Positions 1 to 7,611 of a stretch of 64,000 nt of DNA are shown piece after piece. Both the position numbers and the translations under genes were made by a program. Source of the DNA: Nitrospirota bacterium (GTDB taxonomy: Bacteria; Nitrospirota; 9FT-COMBO-42-15; HDB-SIOI813); assembly GCA_020846775.1 (NCBI GenBank), contig JADLDG010000034.1, positions 62,001 through 126,000 on the forward strand. The letters are read 5' to 3'. The first letter of the stretch is position 1. Each line of letters begins with the position of its first letter. The notes under the pieces are model-generated. The model made no database searches and was not told the origin of the DNA. It was given only the letters and a program-made list of their open reading frames with translations.

Positions 1-302
1 ATAGAATAGATAGAAACGATAAATCCAAGGGCCCCGATCAGGGTAAGAAAGAATCCCGACAGGGGGTCGAGCCGCATATGAAACGGAAGGTCGGGGAGAC
101 CCAACAATATAATATAAGACTCTATTATCCCGGACCGCACCGTCCAGATACCGGCGATGAGAGCTAAAAACGAGGCGATGGATGTCAAAGAAAATACAGA
201 ATATACCAACATCCTCTGGTGCCGGAAAAAGAATAGTGCACATATCAACACTGAGAATAATATAAATAGAGATGTTGATATTAAAGTAAATGGTGAAATC
301 AT
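1..302 (-). CDS. Hydrogenase-4 component B-like membrane subunit, N-terminal part (runs off left edge)
   Basis: An open frame starts with ATG at 302 and stays open to the window edge, giving about 100 residues. It shows two or three hydrophobic membrane helices and the motif MRLDPLSGFF, followed by a helix ending in SIYS. This pattern is typical of the N-terminus of HyfB/NuoL/MrpD-type proton-translocating subunits, closest to HyfB of hydrogenase-4 or formate hydrogenlyase. It would sit in the inner membrane and couple electron transfer to ion pumping. Its start lies one base after the stop of the XRE-cupin gene, so the two are co-transcribed and probably translationally coupled. The family is recognised from a short N-terminal piece only, so another Nuo/Mrp-type antiporter subunit is possible. 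Confidence 0.68.
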   Translation of the reverse strand, partial: MISPFTLISTSLFILFSVLICALFFFRHQRMLVYSVFSLTSIASFLALIAGIWTVRSGIIESYIILLGLPDLPFHMRLDPLSGFFLTLIGALGFIVSIYS

Positions 303-303
303 A

Positions 304-849
304 TCAAGCCCCTGGAATCACCAACATGATTATTGCCTCTTTACTTCCGACATTCTCCCATTTGTGCGGCCTCGTTGAGTTAAAATAGACACTATCCCCC
401 TTACCAAGGGTGAATTCTTTACTGTCAAGGATGAACCTGACCTTACCGCTGATGAGGATTCCAAACTCCTCACCGTGATGTGAAGAATATGGGTGTTCAC
501 CGCTTTCTCCACCAACTTCGAGTGTTAGCATGAACGGTTCTATCTTTTTTTTACTCAACTGATGGGCAAGCGGCTGGATGATGGCCTTTGACCCCTGGCT
601 GTATATCTTCTTCCTCTCGGACTTTCTGATGACGACACTGTCTTCTCTGAAGGGATCATCGAAAAAATATGTAATGTGTACATTTAGGGCGTTGGCGATA
701 TTTTCCAGAGATGCAATGGAAGGTGAACCTTGTCCCAACTCAAGTTGAGAAAGGAAGCTGGCAGAGAGGCTGGTCTTCTCACCGAGGTCCCGAAGAGAAA
801 GTCTTGCATCCTCTCTGAGCTTCTTGATCTTGTTGCCGAGGTTAATCAT
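304..849 (-). CDS. XRE-family regulator with C-terminal cupin domain
   Basis: This 181-residue protein has an N-terminal helix-turn-helix of the Xre/Cro type (about residues 6-60, with LRDLGEKTSLSASFLSQLE) and a C-terminal cupin barrel (about 105-178) containing HHGEEFGILISG and a late PHKWEN motif. Such HTH-cupin regulators (PuuR/SutR type) bind DNA through the first domain and probably sense a small ligand or metal in the cupin. It is the first gene before a hydrogenase-4-like subunit, so it may control that operon. A palindrome overlapping its predicted promoter (888-906) is a natural autoregulatory operator. The ligand cannot be inferred. Confidence 0.88.
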   Translation of the reverse strand: MINLGNKIKKLREDARLSLRDLGEKTSLSASFLSQLELGQGSPSIASLENIANALNVHITYFFDDPFREDSVVIRKSERKKIYSQGSKAIIQPLAHQLSKKKIEPFMLTLEVGGESGEHPYSSHHGEEFGILISGKVRFILDSKEFTLGKGDSVYFNSTRPHKWENVGSKEAIIMLVIPGA

Positions 850-864
850 CTGATAGAGATGATT

Positions 865-893
865 TATTTACGCTTAATATTTACAATTGTCAA
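865..893 (-). promoter_or_regulatory. Sigma70-type promoter of the XRE-cupin/hydrogenase operon
   Basis: On the minus strand a perfect -35 TTGACA (893-888) is followed after 17 bases by TAAATA (870-865). The start codon of the regulator is at 849, giving a very short leader. Confidence 0.5.
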
Positions 894-906
894 GTTATAT
901 TTGACA
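888..906. promoter_or_regulatory. Inverted repeat, candidate operator of the XRE-cupin regulator
   Basis: TGTCAA, seven bases, then TTGACA form a perfect 6-bp inverted repeat. The left arm is also the minus-strand -35 box, so a dimer bound here would block the promoter. The right arm could be a plus-strand -35 box. Confidence 0.45.
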
Positions 907-988
907 CCGGTAATGTATCATAGCTCATATCATAAAAAGGAATGGTGTAGACTATGGAAATTTTCTAACAGACAGGCTTATAGATAGA

Positions 989-1132
989 ATGAGCCATGAA
1001 CTGGTGGGCGTTATAATAGATCTGAAAGATCTGGCCGCAAAGGTTCAGTTGAAAAACAGACTGGACGCAGGCGATCCTGTAGAGTATTTAACTCCATGCT
1101 TTAAAAAAGAGAGTTTTATTCGGCGATTATAA
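989..1132 (+). pseudogene. Possible C-terminal relic of a peptidase U32-like gene
   Basis: A 47-codon open frame encodes MSHELVGVIIDLKDL followed by LKNRLDAGDPVEYLTP. The second motif resembles the C-terminal barrel segment of U32-family peptidases (typically a V.V.NRF..GD.VE..TP pattern). No catalytic region is present upstream. The frame stays open for about 25 more codons upstream without an ATG and without further recognisable homology. I read it as the tail of a deleted gene. Its end overlaps the convergent HIRAN gene by 17 bases. The identification rests on one short motif. Confidence 0.33.
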
Positions 1133-1796
1133 TCTTCAGCAAAATAGAGTTAACCACGCCGTTAACATCAAAATTCTTGACCTGTACCTTAACATTATTT
1201 CCCTTTTCTAACGCTTCGGCAATGGTCTGCGAATGCACCCTCTTGATATATCCAATTTGTTCGCCATTGTATAAAACCTTAACAGCATAGGGATCGTAGA
1301 GGTTATCTGGCTCACGCTCAAGCTGAAGTTCTGCTCCGGCAGGAATTGACCTTAACTTGTGGTCTTCGGCATGGTAGACAAAACCGGCCAGTTCTGTTAA
1401 AAACTGATTTGGCCGCTTTACCTTATGTGGATCAATAAATTCAAAATTATCGGTGCGCAGCTTTCCACCGGTAATAGCAAGCAAATCAAAATCACTGATA
1501 TCAGAATTCCTGATTTCCCAGTAATTCAGCAAGTCAATGAAATCTGCCCGTGACCTGGCCGGTAAGCGCATTACAAACGGGTCAATGGCATTGAGAGAAT
1601 ATTCCTTGTCCAATTCAGGAAACGCCGGATATCCATTAAACCCCAGCCTCCTGGCCTCTTCCAGATCATGACCCGGAATATAACGAAAGGAATATTCTCC
1701 TGTTGACTTTTCCGTCAATTCAGCCACTATATACCGCTTGCTGTGGTCAGTCGCCTGCCATGACAAATAAATTGTTCGTTCTTCTAACGTAATCAT
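1116..1796 (-). CDS. HIRAN-domain protein
   Basis: The C-terminal 90 residues form a HIRAN domain, with AGFVYHAEDHK, then LEREPDNLYDPYAVKVLYNGEQIGYI. HIRAN domains bind 3' single-stranded DNA ends and occur in helicases such as HLTF/Rad5 or as stand-alone bacterial proteins near mobile DNA. The N-terminal 130 residues are not recognised. The frame can extend to 1835, but ATG at 1796 is preferred: it has an AGGCAGGA ribosome site and overlaps, as ATGA, the stop of a 44-codon gene just upstream. The gene lies next to a type III restriction system and an attC-like site, suggesting accessory or defence-linked cargo. No partner helicase is present. Confidence 0.75.
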   Translation of the reverse strand: MITLEERTIYLSWQATDHSKRYIVAELTEKSTGEYSFRYIPGHDLEEARRLGFNGYPAFPELDKEYSLNAIDPFVMRLPARSRADFIDLLNYWEIRNSDISDFDLLAITGGKLRTDNFEFIDPHKVKRPNQFLTELAGFVYHAEDHKLRSIPAGAELQLEREPDNLYDPYAVKVLYNGEQIGYIKRVHSQTIAEALEKGNNVKVQVKNFDVNGVVNSILLKIIIAE

Positions 1797-1927
1797 AATT
1801 GAAATTCCTGCCTTAATAAATCTCGGCGCATGCAAATGATGTTCATCATTCTATCACAAACGTCTAAAAGCGTTTCGATCTGCTGATAACACTGGTCATT
1901 GTCATCCCATTCATGCGTATTTATCAT
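1793..1927 (-). CDS. Small 44-aa protein translationally coupled to the HIRAN gene
   Basis: An ORF begins MINTHEWDDNDQCYQQ and ends with RRDLLRQEFQL. Its stop codon overlaps the ATG of the HIRAN gene (ATGA). The N-terminal third is acidic, and the rest could form an amphipathic helix with three cysteines and several methionines. No family is recognised. The 4-base overlap argues that it is translated, but the ribosome site before its ATG is weak. It could be a real small protein or only a leader that sets HIRAN translation. Confidence 0.5.
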   Translation of the reverse strand: MINTHEWDDNDQCYQQIETLLDVCDRMMNIICMRRDLLRQEFQL

Positions 1928-1973
1928 CCATATGCGCGCAAAGTGATCAACATTAATACATTAGTAGTTCATA

Positions 1974-2029
1974 TATCTACCAGGCTCACTGGCGCAACGT
2001 CAGGCGCGTCCGGTGCAGCGCCTTGTTAT
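1974..2029 (-). other. Integron attC-like recombination site (degenerate)
   Basis: Read on the minus strand, the sequence begins ATAACAAGGCGCTGCA directly at the res stop codon. It continues through CCGGACGCGCC and GCGCCAGTGAGCC to GGTAGATAT. AACAAGGCGCTGCA at the cassette end, a GC-rich imperfect palindrome, then GTGAGC and a GTT-like core is the layout of integron attC sites. The final core reads GTAGATA instead of GTTRRRY, so the site may be decayed. No integrase gene is in the window. Confidence 0.5.
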
Positions 2030-4719
2030 ATTTTCTCTTTGTATTCCCTGAAGCCATCAACCAATTGCCGGAATGAGGCGGGCTTGTATTTCTCAAAGCT
2101 CTCTTCGTCCACGTAAACAAAGTCATAGGTCACATTCGACTGCACCCGGTTGATGTCCTCGCACCATTGCCGCAGCCGCTCCATCTTGAGAGGAACGTCG
2201 AGGTCTTCCTGTCCCTTGGTCTCTACAATGACAATTCGTGTGGCGGATAGCTTAACCATAAAGTCCGGGTAATAGTTGGAGATGTCGCCATCCGCGTTCA
2301 CATAGTCCAGCTTGAAATGCACCGCCAGATAGTTTTTAGCGTAGGAAACCACATCGTCGCAGTCTTCAAGAAAACGGGCGAACAGCAGTTCAAACTGGCT
2401 GTCCCCGATGATGCGGTTAAAGACACTCTTTTTCGGGACGAGGTAGCCCTGATCCCTGGCCACAAAGGGGCGTGTCTGCCGCAGCTTGATGGTATCGCGG
2501 ATTTCGGCGTCGCCTTTGTCCTGCACGGTGAGAGCATTGATCGCCTTTTTGAAGGTCTCGATCAAGGTTTTGGTAGCAGCCAGTTCTGACAGATTGCGCA
2601 GGGTGTTGGGGCTTTCCAGGTCTACCGGCCGCCGGTCAAACAACTGGTCCTGAATAAACGCCTTGACCCTGCCATACAGCACATCATAGCCGCTGACCAG
2701 CCGCAAGTCCTTCATCATAGTCTGTGCGAAGTAGCCGATCACACTGCGATAATCGGCAATGCCCGCCGTGTCGAGGATGGTGGTATGCGTCACCTCGCCG
2801 GTGGTGATGTCCTTGAAGACAATCTCCCGCTGCTCCTCTTCGCTGAACTGCCGGTAGACCACTCGCTGATGCCCCTGCGCACCCACATCTATCGCGCCAA
2901 GGTTCTTGTATTCCCGGTAGACGCGGGGGGTCAGCACCGGGATTTCTATATCCAGCGCGTTGATATCTTTCTTCTCGTTCTCCTTATCAACCTCCACAAC
3001 CAGCGGCGTTTTAGCCTGCGTGCCTTCACCCATCGGCTTGCGCTCCAGCACCACGCCTTCCGCCTGGATGGATTCCACAAAATCCATAAAGGCATTCGTG
3101 CCGACCACGCTGACATATTCTTCCAGGCCGCCGTGGTACATCTTGCGCAAACCGCGACCCAGGGTTTGTTCCGGCAGGATGTTACTCTGGGCGGAATAGG
3201 CGCGCAGACCGACAATGGTGGTGACGTTGCGCACATCCCAGCCCTCTTTGAGAACCATCACCGAGATGATGGCCTTGTAGGGGCTGTCAATCCCATCAAT
3301 CGCGTTGGCTTGATCGCGCAGCTTGTTCAACTCTTCTTTGCTCTTGCCTGACGATGATTCAGAAATCTCGCCGTTGCTCTTGGTGTGAATCACCAGCACG
3401 GCGTCTTTCAGGTCGGGGTAGTGACCTTCGAGGTATTCGGCCACGTCGTCGCAGTTGCGGGTGTCGTCGGTCATCACGAACAGGATGGCTTTCTTGCCCA
3501 TCTTTTCATGTTCGGCATACGCCTTGCGCCACTCGATCACGCCCAGGTGAATATAGTCGGTGTACTTCTCGGTGTACCTGGCGCTCTGGCGCTCCACCAG
3601 TTTGGCGCGGCTGGGGGCGTCGGGCAGGACAGGATGCTTGACGACATTTTGTTTGATGGCCTCCACCAGCGGGTAATCGGCGATGGTCTGCACGAAAATC
3701 GCGCCGTTGTTGTACCTGGGCGTAGCGGTTACGTCCACTTGCAGAGAGAGCGCGGACCCTTTTTGCTTCAGCCGGTTGTGGATGTCCTCGATAGATTTGA
3801 ACCATGCCATGCGCGGATCGTGAATATGGTGCGCCTCGTCGTTGAGCACCACGAGCTCATCAATATCACGCACAATCATGCCCAAGTCCACCTTGGAGTC
3901 GGTGGTCGTGCCGCTGGGCCGCCTGCCGAGAAAATAATCCATCGTGTCTTCATCATCAGGCGATGCGGGAATGTCGTCTCCGGCATAGACGCGGTGGATA
4001 TTGGTCAGGAAGATATTGCCCGTGGGCCGAGTGATGCGCACGTCGTCCTGTACGTGCAGTGTCAGTTGAAAATCGTCTCGCCAGTTGCGTCCGTCCACGC
4101 CATTGTCCGGCAAGACCGGGTCGTCTTTCAAAAAGATACGCAGACCCTGAAAATCCTTATAGATGCGGTCCAGCACGATGATGTTGGGCGCAATCACCAG
4201 AAAGTTGCGCGCAAGCTGCGACTCCGGCTCATATAACTTGTGGTAAAAGCTCCATGCCAGCACCAGGCTAAGCACCTTCGTCTTGCCTGTGCCGGTCGCC
4301 ATTTTCACCACAAAGCGCCGCCAGGTCTCGTCAAACATTCCTGTGGAGACCGCTCCGCTACTGTCGAAGCGCATCAGGTCGTACTTGTCCTGCACTCCCA
4401 CCACGTCATAGAGGTATATAATCGTTTCCAGCGCCTCTCGCTGGGCAAAGTAATACTGGAACCCGGCCATTGTGCCGTCGGTCTGGGGCAGCAGGTGCGG
4501 GGTATTGAACCAGTAGTTGAGCAGGCTCTTGCTCGTGTTCGTTGCCCCCACGTAGCCGCTGTCCCGCCACTCCTTCACCTTCCGGCGCAGTTGCGGTACT
4601 AAGGGCGGCATCAGCTTTTCAGAACTGGACTCCCGCAGGGCTTCATCCGCCGGAAACCAGCGGATGGCCGGGTCGAGGATGGCGTGGGGCGATTCGGGAA
4701 AGTTGGGATGGAGCGCCAT
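2026..4719 (-). CDS. res: Type III restriction enzyme, Res (helicase-nuclease) subunit
   Basis: The 897-residue protein is an SF2 translocase with a C-terminal nuclease. Visible motifs are Walker A MATGTGKT (about 140-147), DEAH (about 294), TATPRY (motif III) and EQTLGRGLRKM (motif VI). Near the C-terminus DFM followed by VIVETKG is a PD-(D/E)xK-type nuclease core. In type III systems Res cuts DNA after translocation and needs the Mod methyltransferase for site recognition. The upstream mod gene here lacks its 5' half, so Res has probably lost its partner. The gene overlaps the KilA-N gene by one base (TAATG). Base composition is more GC-rich than in the chromosomal genes to the right, consistent with horizontal transfer. 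Confidence 0.93.
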   Translation of the reverse strand: MALHPNFPESPHAILDPAIRWFPADEALRESSSEKLMPPLVPQLRRKVKEWRDSGYVGATNTSKSLLNYWFNTPHLLPQTDGTMAGFQYYFAQREALETIIYLYDVVGVQDKYDLMRFDSSGAVSTGMFDETWRRFVVKMATGTGKTKVLSLVLAWSFYHKLYEPESQLARNFLVIAPNIIVLDRIYKDFQGLRIFLKDDPVLPDNGVDGRNWRDDFQLTLHVQDDVRITRPTGNIFLTNIHRVYAGDDIPASPDDEDTMDYFLGRRPSGTTTDSKVDLGMIVRDIDELVVLNDEAHHIHDPRMAWFKSIEDIHNRLKQKGSALSLQVDVTATPRYNNGAIFVQTIADYPLVEAIKQNVVKHPVLPDAPSRAKLVERQSARYTEKYTDYIHLGVIEWRKAYAEHEKMGKKAILFVMTDDTRNCDDVAEYLEGHYPDLKDAVLVIHTKSNGEISESSSGKSKEELNKLRDQANAIDGIDSPYKAIISVMVLKEGWDVRNVTTIVGLRAYSAQSNILPEQTLGRGLRKMYHGGLEEYVSVVGTNAFMDFVESIQAEGVVLERKPMGEGTQAKTPLVVEVDKENEKKDINALDIEIPVLTPRVYREYKNLGAIDVGAQGHQRVVYRQFSEEEQREIVFKDITTGEVTHTTILDTAGIADYRSVIGYFAQTMMKDLRLVSGYDVLYGRVKAFIQDQLFDRRPVDLESPNTLRNLSELAATKTLIETFKKAINALTVQDKGDAEIRDTIKLRQTRPFVARDQGYLVPKKSVFNRIIGDSQFELLFARFLEDCDDVVSYAKNYLAVHFKLDYVNADGDISNYYPDFMVKLSATRIVIVETKGQEDLDVPLKMERLRQWCEDINRVQSNVTYDFVYVDEESFEKYKPASFRQLVDGFREYKEKI

Positions 4720-5534
4720 TATTTGTTCCCCGCTTCAAGGCGCCTGATTCCTGTGTCGTTTGTCAGAAGCCTCATCTGCTGGATTGCGATCTGGTTCAAC
4801 TTGCAGAGCCGCTCTGCCTGTGGTGTCTTTTCCTGGATGAAAAGGGCATTGAGATTTTCCAGATTAGAGAGGCAAACGAGCTGCGACACATTCGCGTAGT
4901 CTCGAATATTGCCCTTCTGGCCCGGATGGCTGTCGCGCCATTGCTGGGCGGTCATGCCGAATAGAGCCATGTTCAGGACATCCGCCTCCGAGGCGTAGAT
5001 CAGGTCCGTCTGGCGCAGAGTGAGTTTCGGCGGGATCAAGTTCTCCTTGACGGCATCGGTATGAATCCGGTAGTTTATTTTGGTCAGATTCCGCCGGATA
5101 TCCCAGCCCAGTTGCTTCCGCTCTTCGTCCTTTAGGCGCTGGAACTCCATGATAAGGTACAGCTTAAACTGCGGGGATAACCACGAGGCAAATTCAAAGG
5201 CAATATCACGATGGGCAAATGTTCCCCCACCATAACGTCCTGATTTTGAGAAAAACCCGATGGCCTGTGTTGCATCAATCCATTTACGCGGCGTCAGATT
5301 AAAACTATTCAGACCAGCTTGGCTTTTAAAGGTTACGAATTCGTTACTGTTAAAACGCGGGTTGTGCAATTCCTCCCATATTCCTATGAACTCCAAGGTG
5401 TTGCGATTACGCATCCAGCTATAAATCATCGTATCATCACCAAAGTTTTTGACCATATCTGTCAACGAAATATAATCCTGTTCGTTTTTCTGATAATAGG
5501 CGATTGCTGCTCCGAGAACCGTTACTTTATCCAT
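4719..5534 (-). CDS. KilA-N domain protein inside the type III restriction locus
   Basis: The N-terminal 115 residues fit a KilA-N domain (YISLTDMVKNFGDDTMIYSWMRNRNTLEFIG, then HRDIAFEFASWLSPQFKLYLIMEFQRLK). This is a DNA-binding fold common in phages and in genes carried within restriction loci. The remainder is helical and unrecognised. The ORF may begin with GTG at 5549, but ATG at 5534 has a clear AAGGA site seven bases upstream and is preferred. It sits between mod and res and overlaps res by one base, so it is co-transcribed with res. Its role is not established; a regulator or accessory specificity factor is possible. Confidence 0.82.
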   Translation of the reverse strand: MDKVTVLGAAIAYYQKNEQDYISLTDMVKNFGDDTMIYSWMRNRNTLEFIGIWEELHNPRFNSNEFVTFKSQAGLNSFNLTPRKWIDATQAIGFFSKSGRYGGGTFAHRDIAFEFASWLSPQFKLYLIMEFQRLKDEERKQLGWDIRRNLTKINYRIHTDAVKENLIPPKLTLRQTDLIYASEADVLNMALFGMTAQQWRDSHPGQKGNIRDYANVSQLVCLSNLENLNALFIQEKTPQAERLCKLNQIAIQQMRLLTNDTGIRRLEAGNK

Positions 5535-5559
5535 TTTGTCATCCTTCACATGTTAATCC

Positions 5560-5583
5560 AAACCCCTCGAATTCGAGGGGTTT
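5560..5583. repeat. Perfect 24-bp palindrome upstream of the KilA-N gene
   Basis: The arm AAACCCCTCGAA is followed immediately by its exact reverse complement, centred on GAATTC, with no loop. It lies between the mod fragment and the KilA-N start and could be an operator for a dimeric regulator (perhaps KilA-N itself) or an RNA hairpin. There is no long T run, so it is not a classical terminator. Confidence 0.7.
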
Positions 5584-5618
5584 AAAATCCGGATTGTTCA
5601 GTACATGGATCTCCTCCA

Positions 5619-6992
5619 TTATTTCTTACCTCCCACGGTCACTTCAACAATGGTCATCGTGTCGTTGCCGAAGATGTCCACCACCTTGACCGCCATCTTG
5701 CGCCGCCCCGGAGGGCATTCGTGAAAGACGCTGGTCAGTTCCAGCGAGCGGTTCTTCCTGGTGCGGAAGGATTGCCACTCGTTTTCAAAGATGTAATCCC
5801 CGGTCCAGCGCTCTTCCCATTCGCCGCCCTGCCCTGAGCTTGTCGAAGGGTCGTTCTTCACGCGCACGATCTCGCGCTTGCTCTCAAAGTTGAAATCTAC
5901 CGACCAGTAATCAATCCAGTCTGTCCACTTTTTTGTGAGCACCTCGCGGCTGACGATGCCCTTAGCGTTCTTGCTCACCTTCACGATCTGCCCCTTCTCC
6001 ACCACTATCTTGCTGGCCTTGTCCTTGAGCGTCGCCTCCGCGTTGGCGATTGAATCCTGAGAATAAAAGACTGAAAAGTCGGTCAGCTCCACCGCCACAC
6101 TGTTCTTCTTGATGTGCGGCTTGACCTCGATAGCCGCTACATCGTGAAAGACCACCTGATTCTTTTCCACCGCCCGCTTGTCGAACACCTCGGCAGGGAT
6201 GTACTTGGGGGCGATGTCAATGCCCTTGGCGCGGGCTTCGTCCAGCACATTGGGAAAGAGCCCCATCTCGAATTCGAAACCCAGTATGTCCACGCGAGTG
6301 ATGTGCTTCTGACGGCATTCCAGAATCACCTCTTCCACGAACAGGCGCGTCACCGGCAGGTTGACCGGTCCCACCGCCACCAGCCGCCCGGCCTTCTTGC
6401 CATGGAAGGTGGCAAAGCCGTCGGTCTTTTCGGCGCGGTAGGCGCGCAGGATCAGGTCAACGAAAGCGGCTTCCTTTTCCGCCAGTTGCTTTTGCTGTTC
6501 CGCCTCGCGCAGGTTGGGGTTGACGCCGATGTAATGCTGGCGCTCGTACTTGCCCAGGTTGAGGATCTCAAAGGCGCGGTAGTCCTTGCCTTCGGCTTTC
6601 AACTGCCGCTGAACGCCGATCAGCCGCTTGCGAGTGGTGTGGATGGCAAACTTGCCCAGGTCGCTGACGATCCACTTGCGCCCCAATTTCTCAGCCACAG
6701 CGGCGGTGGTGCCGGAGCCGCAGAAGAAGTCTGCGACGAGATCACCTTCGTTGGAGGAAGCTTTGATGATCCGTTCGAGCAGGGCTTCGGGCTTTTGGGT
6801 GGCGTAGCCAGCAGCTTCCTTTGCCTGAGAGTTTATAGAGTTCAGGTCATCCCAAATGTCTTGCACGGGAACACCTGGCATCTCGTCAAGATAGCGTTTA
6901 TAGCGCGGTACGGCTCCTTCGCTCGGTTGAACAATCCTGCCCTCTTCGTATAGCTCCTGCATTCGTTTCTGGGAGTAACGCCAATCCCGTCC
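5619..6992 (-). pseudogene. mod: Type III DNA methyltransferase Mod, 5'-truncated
   Basis: The frame carries the 3' part of a beta-class N6-adenine methyltransferase. Visible are [12 protein letters not shown] (motif X region), DFFCGSGTT (motif I, AdoMet binding) and a long C-terminal region typical of Mod partners of this Res family. Catalytic motif IV (DPPY) and the target recognition part that should precede them are absent. Homology can be followed upstream of the first ATG (6962) through [13 protein letters not shown] and GRDWRY to about 6992, where it runs into the ychJ-like gene. It is therefore a deletion-truncated gene, not a short methyltransferase. Residues DPSTSSGQG near the C-terminus come from an inserted dispersed repeat. 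Confidence 0.82.
5831..5850. repeat. Dispersed repeat core inserted in frame in mod
   Basis: GCCCTGAGCTTGTCGAAGGG matches the core of a short repeat that, from general knowledge, recurs in many environmental bacterial genomes and is seen in proteins as PSTSSGQ. Here it encodes DPSTSSGQ within Mod without breaking the frame. No second copy was seen in this window. Confidence 0.5.
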
Positions 6993-7345
6993 TGCTTCCT
7001 GAACGAAGACAATTCCCGGTGTTCTTTTTTTATCCCATCATCTGTAAAGGTTACGATAAATTCAACCTGGCCGACTTCATCTGCGGGGCCGCCTTTCTTT
7101 GTTTCCAGGATCTCAAAGGCATGCCACTCTGCACTCTCTGCCCAGTCCCGGGTGCTTTTTTCGTCATAGTCCGACCGGAAATCGGGATGGAGGGATGTAA
7201 AGATATACCCCATCTCTTTTTTGACGTATGCGCTGTACCGAGAACGCATAAGTTGTTCAGCGGTTAATGCAGGCCGCTCTGCCTTTATCAAAGGCCGGCA
7301 GCATTCAGCATAAGCGATATTAGAACCGCAGGGGCAGAGATCCAT
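6985..7345 (-). pseudogene. YchJ-family SEC-C protein, 3'-truncated and fused out of frame into mod
   Basis: The N-terminus MDLCPCGSNIAYAECC is a SEC-C zinc motif. The following region (LMRSRYSAYVKKEMGYI, then HELSSFRK-like text ending [12 protein letters not shown]) is a YchJ/UPF0225 domain. The family normally continues with RW(F/Y)Y.DG, but here the frame enters mod sequence out of frame and adds about 47 meaningless residues before a stop at 6842. The family function is uncertain. The ribosome site AAGGAGTT before the ATG is intact. The 3' end was replaced when the restriction island was joined or rearranged. Confidence 0.8.
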
Positions 7346-7469
7346 GTTTAACTCCTTATAAAATAATGAATGCTTTCCATTCAGCCGTCGCCTGGAATTT
7401 GTTTTTTCGAGGGTATAGTAACAGGATGATTTTTGGGTGTCAACAGAGCATTACCAATCAAAAACTCCC

Positions 7470-7498
7470 TTGACACCTCAGATTTTGTAGATTAGGAT
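7470..7498 (+). promoter_or_regulatory. Candidate promoter for the PEP-CTERM gene
   Basis: TTGACA at 7470 and TAGGAT at 7493 are separated by 17 bases, about 105 bases upstream of the start codon. Confidence 0.4.
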
Positions 7499-7611
7499 AA
7501 CGCTGGTTTTTGATTTTCCTATAGAATTATTAACTCCCCTGTACTGGAAAAAGAATCGCAACTCTGATACATTTGTTGTGATTCAATCAAGATATAAGGA
7601 AGGATTTGATC

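Noticed and set aside
157-378. 73-codon plus-strand frame at the left edge
   Set aside because: It overlaps the HyfB-like gene start and the end of the regulator on the other strand, both better supported.
3385-4236. 283-codon open frame on the plus strand
   Set aside because: It is antisense to the res gene, has no family pattern and follows from the GC-rich codon use of res.
6114-6953. 279-codon open frame on the plus strand
   Set aside because: It is the antisense shadow of the mod fragment; motifs are only in the mod frame.
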